Positions 34,679 through 46,589 are shown, counted from the stretch's first letter. The stretch is 64,000 nucleotides of DNA from Citrus sinensis (GCF_022201045.2 NC_068559.1:9233501-9297500); one strand, 5' to 3'. A program made the numbers and translations. The notes: generated from the letters alone by a model not told the origin.

Positions 34679-34893
34679 GATTTTATAGTGTAAGAATGTT
34701 TAGAAAAACTTTAAAACTATGGGATTTAATAGAATTGTGAAATTAATCTTTAAAACTACAATGTTTTAAAGTTTTCTCAAACTTTCATGCACTTTAAGAT
34801 CCTGAATTTAAATATTTTCTTACATATATATATATTGGCTATAAGATTTCTTAGAAGGTATTTCAAAATGGGCAAAGCCTGTGTCAATAATTT

Positions 34894-35230
34894 TGATAGG
34901 TCCCAGTCAAAGCTGTTGTATTTTGTATGTAAATAGAATTCTACTTAGGGCGAGAATCAGCCACAAGAATTTGTTATTGAATTCACTCTTCCCTTTATTC
35001 TGCATAATACTTGAGTTTAAATACATAAATGACTAACAGACTCCTCCTAAAATAATGTCACAACTACTGAAAATCAGTAACTGAATCTAAATAAAGCCGG
35101 CACCTATTAAAATAACAAAATACTTGCTAACAGAACTTGATTAAGCCTTAACTTGCACGTGACTAAGCTGACCACTCCACTAAATCCACTAAATCCTCAA
35201 CGGCTCCATGCATTCTTGACTCATTCCTTT
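34894..35230 (-). mobile_element. LTR-like remnant related to the chromovirus LTR at 57107/61900
   Basis: The text GGTCCCAGTCAAAGCT, then TTCTACTTAGGGCGAGAATC and CCACAAG near an ATTGAATT, follows the same order as GGTCCCAGTCAAAGCT, TTCTCTTAGGGTGAGAATAA, CCACAAG in the chromovirus LTRs. The rest has diverged. No internal domain, partner LTR or target duplication was found, so it may be a solo LTR or a fragment from a related family. Confidence 0.45.
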
Positions 35231-36280
35231 TAGACAGTGAACTTGCAATTCTTGATGGGCACACGTTGAGACTTTCTTGGTTTATCAAATTTACATGATT
35301 GTGATAGTTAATATGCAATTGGAAGGGAATAGAGCAATATGTATAATGGTAAGTATGCACATATATGTCTTAGACATAATACAAAGGGCGGATCCAAAAC
35401 TTAACATTACCTCGGGTTAAATTCTAAAATTTATATTTTGAAGTAAACATAAAAATTTATAAGTAAAAAGATCTACATTAAATAAGGGAGAGAAGAAGAA
35501 CTTTATTGTTTTAAATATGTACTATAAACAAAAATAATTGTAAAACAAGAGTAGAAAATAAAAGGCAATCCAAATATCAAAATATTATTTTTTCAGTTAT
35601 AAAATCTGACATTGCAACTTATAATAATATGTAATTATATAAGATTAATAAATCAATTAAGAATTTCAACCAAAATAGGTCAATACATGTAATTACAATC
35701 AATTAAAAATCGCAAGTAAAACTTTTATATGTGAAGTCAAGTAATAAATTACTAGACTTAAATAAATTAAACAATTAGAGTTTATTCATCCTTTTAAATG
35801 ATAAAAGTATTATTAGTCAAAAGATTCAATAATAAACTAAACTCAATTTAATAAAATGGTATTTGGGTGCCATTATTTTTTCAGCCAAGTGCTTCGACTC
35901 TCTTTAAATAACTAGATGTTGATGATTCTTCTATCAAAAGCTCTTCAAAATACTCAAATTTTATTTTCTAACTTGTCCTCTTAGTTAATATAACTAATAA
36001 ATAAAATCTAAAAATTCACATAAAAAGGTTTGTGAAAATGTTGATAATTGTTACCATATGTTGTTTTTGTAAGTATTTTAATACTAGTGATGGTGTTATA
36101 TCATATTGACATACTTTTTTTTTTTTCAATTAGAAGTTTTTTAAAATAAATTAAAGTAGTAATAATATTTTAGCTTCCGAATGTTTTCAATCTATTCAAT
36201 AAATATATAATTTAATCATTTTATAAATTAAGTCACTAATTTCAATTGAAAGTATGTACTTGAATTAGAAACATGTTTGA
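35231..36280. other. AT-rich intergenic DNA without recognised gene
   Basis: No ORF with family motifs, no RNA gene and no clean repeat borders were seen. Confidence 0.5.
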
Positions 36281-36480
36281 AAATATAATAGAAACTCTAT
36301 TGTTATATAAAATTGATGTAAACATAAGATAATTGAGTTAGGGAAATATTTGAATATAAAATAAAAACTCTATGGTTATACTAAATTGATGAAAACATAA
36401 GGGTAACTAAGTTAGGGACATATATGAAAATAAAATAAAAACTCTATTTTTTTTATAAAACTTTGATAAAAAAATAACGG
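36270..36480. repeat. Three diverged tandem copies of an AT-rich unit of about 68 bp
   Basis: Each copy holds GAAAATA or GAATATAAAATA, AAACTCTAT, a TATACTAAATTGATGAAAAC-like stretch and AGTTAGGGA. Copies start near 36281, 36349 and 36415. The last is interrupted by a T-run. Confidence 0.55.
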
Positions 36481-36547
36481 GTTTAAATGATTTTTTTTAG
36501 ACTACAGCCTGGTCTAGCCCAGCTATAGGTTCACCACTATGTAACTC

Positions 36548-37080
36548 TATTAGATAACTACTTTCTACTGGAGTTATTTCTATTGACTATATAAAGTCAA
36601 AGGATAAAATTACGGATCCACTTACTCAAGGGTTAAACAAAGAGTTAATAGAAAATTATCGAGGGGAATGGGACTAAAGCCCACAGAATAAAAGACTTAT
36701 TTTACGAAGGAAAATCCAACTCAGTAGACTGGAGATCCTAAGAACTAAGTTCAAAAGGACAATTTAATTGGAAAATACCTTCTTGGATCACTATGGAGGT
36801 TACCCTCCTGTCCATTCTTATAATGAAAACAGTGATGCCCATATGAAGGAAAGGGTTAGCTATGCTTTTAATGGTTTCTTATGTATTGGGAATTCAAACA
36901 AAGTAATGCGAGTTACTTTTGATTAAGAAATCACATATATGAGAGAGAAGTGGGGTAGTTTCAACGGGAATTGTCAAGGGCTCAATTCTTAGAAACTCTT
37001 GTTAAATTAGGTAAATATTCAAGGCCGAAATTAACATAACTATGAGAACTCAAAGTATTAGGAAAAGTTTACATGTGAAT
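36548..37080 (+). pseudogene. Decayed 3' end of a Ty1/copia retrotransposon (end of RNase H region and downstream)
   Basis: Reading from about 36570 gives LLSTGVISIDYIKSKDKITD then PLTQGLNKELIEN, which closely follows the conserved end of copia polyproteins (the ST/NG-V-I-S-D-Y-V-K-S-K-D-N-I-A-D-P-L-T-K region). A TAA replaces the usual Gln just before LLSTG, and a TAA follows GEWD. Downstream text with NENSDAHMKERVSYAFNG is also typical of the region before the 3' LTR. The rest of the element is missing. Confidence 0.7.
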
Positions 37081-37899
37081 ATATATTATTGTTTACATTA
37101 ATGACATAAGAGTTTAAAGAAATCACATCTACTATTCAGTCAATAAACTAAATATATTTCTCAAGGGAAGGTTCAAAGATTGAGACTTACCTATCCTGTG
37201 CAAGTTTTGATCATTTAATTCTATCACCAAAATCAAATCAATTTTTATATCAAAGCAATCGTTTTTTGTGTCTTCCACCAATTTTCATTCATGTGGGGAT
37301 TCTTAAAAAAATAGCATAAAGTGGCTATTTTGAGGCCAATTTTAAGTAAGATAAATATTGAAAAAATATACTTGCATAAATGATTCAGAATCTTCTCTGT
37401 GAACTCTTCGCAACGAATCATAGAATGCTCAAATTAGTGCTTAGGTGAATGAGAAATTGGATCTCAAAAGAGCACCCATTGGTGTGAAAAAAATGAGAAA
37501 AACTTCCACGCTTCCATGTTCAATTGCAAAATACGCCAAAATCCAAACGACTTTCTTTTATTCTCTCTTAAGCAAATACTCTCTAACTTTAGGCTTCAGT
37601 GTGGGGAATAATGAGTTTTTATTGCCAATACTATTTTAATCCGTTGAATCCTGAGAGATAGACGCCAATATAATTCAAGTACCATTGTGAAGGTGGTGAA
37701 TCTATTTTAAAGACACTATAATTTTATAGGCCTCAGGTTAGTGGTTTTTGTTTTATTACATAAATCTTTGCTATTTCAATTTATTTTTATTATTATTATA
37801 AACTCGTGACAAATGAAAAGAGTATAGGAGGCTTATTAGTAACCTTTAAAGCACCTTTTAGGGAGGAGAAAAAAACCTTTCATTGCCACAATCATAGTA
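37081..37899. other. Intergenic DNA, possibly more copia-derived sequence
   Basis: No clear gene. A 64-residue ORF at 37445 has no family features. Part of this stretch may be residual LTR of the copia remnant, but the borders cannot be seen. Confidence 0.4.
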
Positions 37900-38011
37900 A
37901 AAAAAAAAAAATTATTATCATTTTTATCAAGGAAGATTCATCGCTAAAGAGGACATATTGCAACTAAAAATTTTGTTTGTTGCCAAAAAATTAAGTGTGT
38001 GTGTGTATATA

Positions 38012-38047
<36 letters not shown>

Positions 38048-38910
38048 TGTATGTATGTATGTATGTATGTATGTATGTATGATATATTAAGACGAATAAT
38101 TTCATCGCAAAAAGTATACATTTAGTGACAACATTGCACTCTATAGTGATGAGCGATGAAATCAATTTCATTACAAAAAAAAAAAAAGTTTTAGCAACAA
38201 ATAAATTTTGTCACTAAAATTATTTAACATGTTGAAAATTTTATTTTAGTGAAGAAGTCAATTTCATCACACAAAAAAAGAAGTTTCACCAACGAATATA
38301 TTTCGTCACTAAAACTCTTTAACATGCTAAAAAGTATGTTTTAGCGACAAAATCAATTCATAACAAAGAAAAAAGTTTTAGTGATGAGTATATTTTGTCG
38401 CTAAAACTGTTTTGACATGTAAAAAAAAAATGTTTTAGGGATGAAATCAATTTCGTCGCAAAAAATATTTTTAGCAACGAATAGATTTCCTCACTAAAAA
38501 TATTCATTTAAAGATATAAATCGGTTAATTTTCCGTCAAAATTTTAGACATTTACTGGCGAAATCATAAGTTTGCAGCTAAAAATATTCGTTTAAAGATT
38601 TATAGGGTTAATTTTCTGCTAAAATTTTAGATTTTTAGCTATGAAATATTATTTGTGGCATAAAAACACCTTTTAGCAACAAAATAATATTCATCGTTAA
38701 AAGGTATTATTCGTGACAAAAAACACCTTTCTAAAAATGCCTTTTAGTGATAAAATATTATTCATCGTTATAAATACTTTTAGCGATAAACTTCGTCGCT
38801 AAAACTCATAGCGCAACACATAAATTAATGAATATCTTTGTAGCCTTTAGCGACAAAAATTGTATGTTTTAGTCATGATTAATTTCATCACTAAAGTTGT
38901 TTTTTCTATA
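37900..38910. repeat. Array of inverted and direct TTTTAGCGACGAAAT-type words, likely a decayed DNA transposon end
   Basis: Variants of TTTTAGCGACGAAATCAATT and its complement TTTCGTCGCTAAAA occur more than fifteen times over 1 kb, in both orientations. Such dense subterminal words, together with TAAAGTTGTTTTTTCTAT at the right border, resemble CACTA-type (En/Spm) element ends. A (GTAT)n microsatellite at about 38021-38080 lies within the left part. ORFs reading YIHTYIHT come from that microsatellite. Confidence 0.55.
38021..38080. repeat. (GTAT)n microsatellite, about 15 units
   Basis: A tetranucleotide run GTATGTATGTAT follows a short (GT)n and (AT)n stretch at 37997-38020. Confidence 0.95.
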
Positions 38911-39120
38911 TATATGTATACGTATCACCTGAGGAGACCATTATAATTCGTTCGGTCTTTTCTAAGAATCTAAGTAATGTTTTTTATATAAAAAATGCTT
39001 ACTAATCTAAGTAATTTTTTTTATATAAAAAATGCGTAATATTATATCACTTGCTAATTATTAATAATAATATACACAACAGATTAAACAAACAGTTTAT
39101 ACTCTTGGCAAAAAGCAAAA

Positions 39121-39159
<39 letters not shown>

Positions 39160-39445
39160 CAAATAAACCATTATTATTAAGTGGCCCACGCAGAAAGAGT
39201 GGTGGATATGCAAATTGCCAAAACTTTCAATAACCTCAATAATTAATTAAAGGAAAAACCAGTGGCTGCACTCATGGTTCCAATTAATTTTATGATTCCC
39301 AGGCCACAGCTTTACTTAATTTTATTGATTAGATAGATCACTTTATAATGGCTGATGTTTATTGGCTGAAGTTTGTCTTAGTATTATATACATATATATG
39401 CCTTATTGAAGATTTCATTATATCATGCAACATACTCGGAGCAAA
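38911..39445. other. Upstream region of the secreted-protein gene, with short repeats
   Basis: Contains two copies of TTTTTTATATAAAAAATGC (near 38979 and 39018), an (AT)n run at 39129-39157 and, near 39385, the sequence TATTATATACATATATATG, which could hold the core promoter of the gene starting at 39446. Confidence 0.5.
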
Positions 39446-40730
39446 ATGGGAAACCAGAAGCTGGGATTGTTGCTTATGATTTTCATCATGTACTTTCAGA
39501 TTTTTGCCGCTTCCTCACCAATTGAAAAGGGTTTGCCTTCAGGTAATTTCTCATGTCTGTCACCTTCTTTAATAAAACTTGGAGATTTTTTGTAAATGCA
39601 TGTGCTTGTTCTCATTCGTCTTTTGTTAATTTGTGTACAAAGAAAATCAATCAGTGGCATAGAACTGAATTTGCTTCATATTTCCATAAAAGAAGTAGTT
39701 CTATGATAACATAAAATATAGGTATAAACTTAACTGATAATCCTCAATTTAATTGCTTAGAAATAAATTAAAGGAAAGAGAGGGGGGGCGGGGGGGAGAG
39801 GGGGGGATCGAATTGGAAGTGAAAACTGAGAGATGATCAAACCGATCATGAAAACTGCTGCTTCTATAAACTTTGCTGGTTGGATTTTCTTTCTTTCTAG
39901 TGGAGAGTCCAAAGGGAAAAAAAAGTTTGAAGGACATCACTTATATTTTTATATATTCTGAAATCTTATGACAAGACATGACACTTTCCTCTATTTTCCT
40001 CAAAAGACAAAATAATTTTAGAGTTGTGGCTACAAATTAGTTCAATAATAAAAGATGAACTAATAAAAGATTTAGGATTCGATCTCTATTCTTGAGGGTT
40101 AGAAAGAAAATGGGTTGCGATTAAGATATAATAATGACAATTATAATTTAGGAGTTTCCCTTTCTATTGAAGATCATTGAACGAAATAATTTTGCCTTTT
40201 ATCCTTTGCTTGTTCTCTTGATCTTAATTGGCCATAATGTCAAATTCATAATAATTTCTAGCCAACATATATAAAATATGTTAAAGACATTATCTTTTGT
40301 CTATTAATATTTATTATAGTTATTAAGTCAATTTAGGGTTCTGATATCAAAACCTGCCCATATAGCTTGCATTACTTGAAAACTCACACATGCTGATTAT
40401 TTGGGTGATCAAGATATGCTACAACATGAACATGGCATCAGAAAAGCTAATGGTGAAAAAAATGTCAGAAGAAGTGGTGTAGCACACAAGGGCAAAATTG
40501 CCCGTGGTGTCGGTTTTGGAGCACATACCGCAGGATCAACTGCCTCTGGTGAACACAGAACTAACGGTGTGCCTGGAACACCTTATGCACAAGGCGGGGC
40601 ACAGATTAACCACCACCCCAACATACGCCATGGTGCCGGCAGCTGCAACCGGAATTGCGCAGGACTTCTTACCTTCATCGTGAACGCAGTTGCCTCTCTT
40701 GTACACTTGTATATTGGATGGAAAAACTAG
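39446..40730 (+). CDS. Small secreted protein of unknown family, two exons
   Basis: Exon 1 is 39446-39542 and exon 2 is 40414-40730, with GT-AG borders that split a codon in phase 1, giving 137 residues. Residues 1-21 (MGNQKLGLLLMIFIMYFQIF then A) form a clear signal peptide. The mature chain starts hydrophilic, with His/Asn/Gly-rich segments (GFGAHTAGSTASG, YAQGGAQINHHPNIRHG), then a CNRNC pair of cysteines, and ends in the hydrophobic stretch LLTFIVNAVASLVHLYIGW. It could be a secreted peptide precursor, a cell-wall protein or a small protein anchored by its C-terminal helix. No known peptide-hormone motif was recognised. Translation of exon 2 cannot start earlier, because an in-frame TGA lies at 40377-40379. 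Confidence 0.72.
39778..39807 (+). repeat. G-rich run in the intron of the secreted-protein gene
   Basis: A 30-bp stretch holds three runs of six or more G separated by C, A or AGA (GGGGGGGCGGGGGGG and GGGGGGG). Several G-runs on the transcribed RNA could form a quadruplex. Confidence 0.6.
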
Positions 40731-41204
40731 AAAAATATATTGGTGTGCATAAAACAGTTTGTTTGTTTGCTGTGTGTGAAATGTGCATAGAAATTGTGAT
40801 GTTTGAGGTGTCTTTGTTCTAAACTTTAATAATAATGTGTCTTGTATATCATAATGCATACAGACGGTTGATGCGAAAATAATCTACTTTCAACTTCTGT
40901 GGAACTCTAATTAATTTTCACTAACGGTCACACAGTTATTGACATTTCTAGCCAATCTATTGAATTAGCCTCTCTTCTGAATGTAAAGAAAACAGAAGCA
41001 AGTACTCGTGAGTGTATCCTCTCAGCTCATGATTCATCTGAAAATTGGGTAAAGAAACCTAAAAACTTGAGCACTAGTGCCAGTATGAAATGACATTCAG
41101 TAAAATTACGCTGCTTGATTTAGGGTACATGTGAATGCATGATCTGATCATTCATTGGTTCAATACTAGAAAAATAAACAACCCGTGAAAAGCAAGGGTT
41201 TCAT
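40731..41204. other. Convergent 3' flank between the secreted-protein and RNase H2A genes
   Basis: It contains the two 3' UTRs. An AATAATAATG stretch near 40829 may serve polyadenylation of the plus-strand gene. No further gene. Confidence 0.5.
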
Positions 41205-44200
41205 TCAGAAATGAGTGAGTTGCTCAAGTTTACGTGCCTCAAGAAACTTGCAGCGCCCTTTACCACTTGATTCAATTTCTTCACTTCTCCTTTTAGATGA
41301 GCTGAAGCCAATATCACTTAATTTCAATTGTCGCTTGCCACTTCTACGACTGGAAACATCTTCATCCATTTCATCAGATTCCCTAACAAACATCCACAAT
41401 TTAATATACAAATTAAATTGATATTGGAAAAGTTTTTTCAACAAAAAGTTGGCAAGTAGCTAAGGGGATCAGAAGGGGGGTGGGCAAATTGAATTCTTCT
41501 CATGTGCAGTAGCACATGAAACATGCATGCATTGGCAATATAGTCCTTTTTACTCCAGATAAAAAGCACAATCGGCAAGTTACATACACTGAATACATCA
41601 TCACGTCCTATTCTGCACCTTTTGAGCAACAAGAACATAGGAAACTGGTCAATCCAAGCAATACTAACTATGAAAGCTTATACCGACTTGAGACATGAGC
41701 AACTTCGGGTGTTACAAACCCACAAGGTAGATTCACTGTTAAAAAGAGGCTTGCAAGAGGAGGGTGCTTTGGGGTTAATAAACTATCAACTGACCCCATT
41801 CCTAGTTGATGGGGATTCTAATATTCCACGCTCCTTTAGAACCGATGTCCATGGAGGTTCACGCAACCTAACTAGGTGACACCCCTAAGGTCACGAAACC
41901 AAGATCACTGTGGCAAGGGCCAACTTCAGAGGACTGAACTGCTCTGATACTAATTGCTACGAACCCACAAGGTAAAACTCACTCTTAAAATCCAGCTTGT
42001 AAGAGGAAGGTGCCTTAGGGTTAATAAACTACCAAAAGGTCCCATGCCTAGTCGATGTGGGATCTTGACATAGGGCGGGAACTTTTACGCGAAACTAGGA
42101 CAGAGGTGGAACGACACTAACGCAATTACAGAAACTTACGGATGCTGCTAACAAACAAACGGGCTGTAGATAGATATAAAGCAACAAGCGAAAGGATTCG
42201 TAACGTACTGGCTTGCTGGAAATGCAAGGGCTGATAACGACAGATGGCTTTCCACTGGCACTAACTACATCACCACGATACCTTAAGCAATGATCTCCCT
42301 TATTTCGTCTTTTGATTGAACAAAATGCTACCCCCCCAAAACAAAAAACACGTCTCTATTTAAGCACAGTAAGAGAAGAGCATCTGGAACAAGGATATAT
42401 ACATCAATCAAGGAGAGCACAATTAGAGATACCCAACTTTAAGAGAAAATGGAATATATTTATTTGCTTACGCATGTAACAGTGGCTCACTGGCAATACT
42501 TCCATAAGATTAGTATTCATTTTGTGGCACCACAGCAAATGAATTATCAGATACTAATGACAGATTTAGAAGTTTCGGGATCAGAATAGCAGATTTTATG
42601 GTGTAAAAGACCAGAAACATGCAAAGTCATTATTAAGAATGCTGCAGAGTACATGAATCCAGGTGAAGTACCTATGACAAAGAGGAAAATTCACAGAGGA
42701 TGGTGTCTTATTTGGCAACACATGGGACATATAATGGACAGACCATATAACAGGGAAATATAGCTATAAGAAATGATCCTCAAAAACTGTAATTAAAAAT
42801 GCCAAGGAATGTAGAATAAGGACTAACCACAAGACTTCAACAATGTCTTTGAAATGAGAAGTGCATGTACCCCAACTGAAGCGAACCAAACTCGGGAATC
42901 CAAATATAATGTGTTTATGATCTGTCAACCAGGCCTTGGTTTCAGGATCTAAAGACAAGAAAAGATTAGCAGATTCCTAATCTTAGAATAACCCTCCAAA
43001 ACTTTGAAAGTTATTGCACACAATAGAGAGCTTTAAGCATCTTGCACCTCCAGGATATCCAGAACCAAAGTTCCGATGCATATTTTCAGCTGTTTCCTCA
43101 AATATCCATCCTCTCAAAGTTCGATCTCTAGTGACCTACACGTTCAAATAAAATAGAAATAATCTGACAACTTAAAACAGAGGAGATTTGGAAAGGGAGT
43201 TCTCATTACCTTCGCAACTATGCTTGCACCACTAACAACTGGATAGAGACTGTCAGCCTTCTTTGATACAACAAATTTGATGGAAGGAAATCTCTGAGAA
43301 AGTTTTGCTTGGTACTTCTCAGCATCTCCCACCGTATCCAAATAAACCTGAAATATAAAAAAATGTAGATTTTTTCCACTTCTATCATGCATTCTCTTAT
43401 TCTTTTCAGTTTTTTTTTTTCTCTCCTATCAAAAGAAAGTCAAGTTGAAGTGTTGAACCCATTAGAGTTCAAAACATGAGTAGGTTGCCTAATCCCCTCT
43501 TGTCCGTGCAATCTATCAAAGCTTTTTAATTTGCCAAAATTTCATGCTACAAGTGTTGTCAAGTGTTTGTGCACTATTAAGAATTGATGAATTTGAAAGA
43601 ATGAGCAAAAATATTAATTCAAAAGGTAGTTAGTCAACAACAAAGGAGGCTTAGTAGAGATTTTCATAATTTTCTCATATTTGTGTGCAGCACTTCATGC
43701 TTGCTCATTATCTACTTTGTGCAAGTTTCACAAGATATATTAATCAATAAATCGAAGAAAAAAATTCAGCAAAAAAACACTCAAATTTTGTTACTGTTCC
43801 CTTGACATTATTGCTCATCTAGTAAAGGTTTCCACTGGTAAGAAACGAGATCTTATCTGATACATTACCTTCTAAAAACAATTCGATTATTTTTATAATC
43901 AGACATTACGTCAAGTGTAAGGATGAAACAGCAACTAATCTAACAGCTCATATCCAAACTTTGGTGTCATGAGTTGATTTTCTCCTAGGAGTAAAGAATG
44001 CATTAAATGATGGTTCTATACCAAGAGTCCCAAGAATCCATATAAGTCATGAAGAACTTTACCTCAGTTAGAAGAACTCCTATGTTTAGTACCCTTGTGA
44101 TCAGGCCAATTGCTGAGTCATGTGAAATCTCATTCAGGTTTATCTTATTTCTGATGAAAAGCGAACAAAAGAAATCTAATGAGAACAGAAAAATGTTAAA

Positions 44201-45491
44201 AATCTTGAAAAATCTTACCATTTATAATACTTACTTATTAAGCATCTTAGCTGAGAGCTCCCTAGGATCTATAATATCTACAGCCCACCCAACAGAGTCA
44301 TTAACCTTCAAATCCTCAAATAATTCCTCCCGCTTCTCTTCCTTTAGTGTTTTTGAATCTACAGGCAATCAAATCTGAATTAAATCAAGCGCTAAAAGAC
44401 AAATGATCTGGTGAAGGAATAGAAGAAGACAAGCGGCTCTTTGTAGCACAACAGTGCCACTTTGCCATCAACTAACAACACCCCAAAGTAAGACAGTCAT
44501 GGCCCCTATCTATAGTTTTAAAAGAACACGCATAACCAATTTAGTTTGTATTGAGCATACCTGTTGTGAGTGCAGAAAGTTAAATTGAGTTCATTTTTTA
44601 TACCAAGTATACTAAAAAACATGGCAAACAGCAAGCCATTCGTGGGGGAAGGGGAGAAAGGACACAAAGAATAAGTGAAATTACAAACTTTGATGGAAAA
44701 TATATATCTGTATGCAACTAAATTGATTACACCACAAGGCAGTTATCCTCTCGATCAAAGTAAAATACTACCAAAACTTTCCCACCAAAAATTAACTGTA
44801 ACAGGCACAATTTGATGAAAGTAACCATCCAGCAATACAAGATAATGCAATCCCTTATTCTCACTGCCCACACGAATGGTGTCATATACATGACCAAATG
44901 CACTCAACATTTTTAAGTATGAATCCACTTCATCTAGTATTTGCAATTGATATACTAAATCCTATATTCAACTTAATAATTCAAAAGAGCAGCTATTATG
45001 TAAGATATTGAAATGTTTATTTGGAAACTAATAACTCTTATATTGTTTTGTCTCCTCAAATACAATCAAAACTTTTTTTTTCCTCTCCAAATTCTTTATA
45101 CGAATAAGTTTTGAGACAATGAGGCAGTCAAAACAAATATATTAAAAAAAAATAAAATATTAACAAATTAAACAAAACCGAGATAGAAAAAGTAAAAGGG
45201 GTTGAGGAGGAAACCTGCAAAATTCAAGGTAGCAAGAGTCTGCTGATAGGAACAGGGACAGTACAAGCATCCGTACACCATGGGTCCTGAAACAAATTGA
45301 AAATGTTTTCAGAAAACAAGAACTAAACTTGAAGAAAAAAAAAAAAAAGCAAATGAAATGAAGAATAAAAGCAAAAAAAGCAAATGAAATGAAGAATAAA
45401 AGCGACCTAAAACGGGGCCACGGCCAGCTTCGTCGATGCCCATAATACAAGGATTTGAAGCCCATTTGGGAAGAGCTGCTTCCGATCCCAT
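41205..45491 (-). CDS. Ribonuclease H2 subunit A (type 2 RNase H), eight exons
   Basis: Catalytic subunit of RNase H2, which removes ribonucleotides from DNA and cleaves RNA-DNA hybrids in the nucleus. Exons on the minus strand: 45491-45407, 45286-45215, 44358-44235, 44150-44063, 43347-43210, 43135-43048, 42948-42828 and 41382-41205. All have GT-AG borders and matching phases, giving 297 residues, the usual plant length. The signature [19 protein letters not shown] holds Asp20 and Glu21. Further catalytic acids are in VYLDTVGD (Asp127) and [18 protein letters not shown] (Asp155). [14 protein letters not shown] and [13 protein letters not shown] are also typical. The C-terminus is basic ([20 protein letters not shown]), plausible for nuclear import and partner contact. 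Intron 7 carries a TRIM retroelement. Longer ORFs over exons 1-2 are intron read-through. Confidence 0.95.
41710..42070 (-). mobile_element. TRIM (terminal-repeat retrotransposon in miniature) in intron 7 of the RNase H2A gene
   Basis: On the minus strand, a first terminal repeat at about 42070-41963 starts TGTCAAGATCCCACATCGAC and contains GTAGTTTATTAACCC and CCTTGTGGGTTCGTA. A second, diverged copy at about 41827-41710 contains ATAGTTTATTAACCCC and CCTTGTGGGTTTGTAACA. Between them, right after the first repeat, lies TAGTATCAGAGCAG, close to the tRNA-iMet primer site TGGTATCAGAGC. Total about 360 bp with no coding frame. The 5-bp flanks TCGGG and TAGGG match at four of five positions. Confidence 0.75.
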
Positions 45492-45910
45492 AACTCTCTC
45501 TCTATCTGAATTGGCTTATTTGGATTGAATCCTAAAATGCGGATTCGCCGTTAAGAACATACATGTTTTTGTTAATTGAACAACCAATAACAAGAATAGT
45601 ATATGTATTTTTGAAAATATGAATATACGCAAATGATATTTGAAGTTACAGTAATATCTTTACTGTAGAGAGTATGTGGCAGCGGCAAGTAAATAAAATT
45701 AATATATATATATATATAATTATTTTCAAGCGTGAGCGTTTTAATTTTTTTTAATGTAAATGTATTATTAAATTATACTATTTAATAATATTATTTTTTA
45801 ATACACTGTAAAATTGTGTAGTCTAATTCTATTAAAATGCACGATTTAAAAGTATTTTTACACAAAAAAAAAATGACGGCTTCACACTAAAAAATAATTG
45901 TTCATATATA
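45492..45910. other. Promoter side of the RNase H2A gene and AT-rich spacer
   Basis: The minus-strand 5' UTR and promoter lie here. A short (AT)n run occurs at about 45700-45716. No other gene. Confidence 0.5.
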
Positions 45911-46161
45911 TAAGTGACAAGTGCGTGGAGTTATATGTAATGTCTAGTGAGTCATTTATATGAATAGTATGATGTGTTATAAAGAGTGTGATTAGTTATA
46001 AAGTAAAATTATCTAGAGATAAGGTGCAATGATATATTCTATAAAAAGAGATTCCCTTGGTGTATATAAAAGGGATTTTCTAGTAGTGTTGATCATCGAT
46101 TCCCAAGACATCTGCTTGTATTCTCTCTTTGTAATAAAATTTAGTTGTCTTATTTTGGTTA
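45911..46161 (+). repeat. Left LTR-like direct repeat of the pararetroviral element
   Basis: It shares with 54854-55105 the blocks TAATGTCTAGTGAGTCATTT, TATTCTATAAAA, GAGATTCCCTTGGTG, TTGATCATCGAT and GTATTCTCTCT, about 85% identical by eye. It holds a TATAAAA at 46040-46046 and an AATAAA at 46133-46138, so it looks like a promoter-plus-polyadenylation region. Just outside, TAGTATTAGACC at 46173-46184 matches the tRNA-iMet primer site TGGTATCAGAGC at nine of twelve positions. Confidence 0.7.
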
Positions 46162-46589
46162 GTTTTTTTTTTTAGTATTAGACCCAGTACTCCCAAAAGA
46201 AGTCTATCATAAATTTTCTATAAAAAAGTATGCTCTATGGTAGCTGTTGAAAACAGATCTTTCACATTAGAAATATTATAGGAAGTTAGAAGAAGTATTT
46301 TCTTAGATCAGGTTATTTGGCCAAGAGATATCCAATAAAAGTGCATTTAAGGAGGTGTGGCGCTCAATTATTAAGCTAAGGAGAGTTGTGTGTTTTGGAC
46401 TTATCACCAACAAGAAAGAACTTTGTTTTATATCCTCCTATACATTAAGACTTGTGATTAGGGCAGTCTTTGACTATGGATAACTAAGATATAACTCAAT
46501 CTGACATGCATACTTCTACTGTGGAAGCTCTCTCTTCTTCTTCAAATACTCACTCCTTCATAATAAACTTTCACTTTGAAACCTAAGAG

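Noticed and set aside
37927-38171. ORFs encoding YIHTYIHT repeats
   Set aside because: They are translations of the (GTAT)n microsatellite.
45160-45465. Minus-strand ORF of 101 residues overlapping the start of the RNase H2A gene
   Set aside because: Its frame differs from the conserved exons 1 and 2 and reads through an intron.
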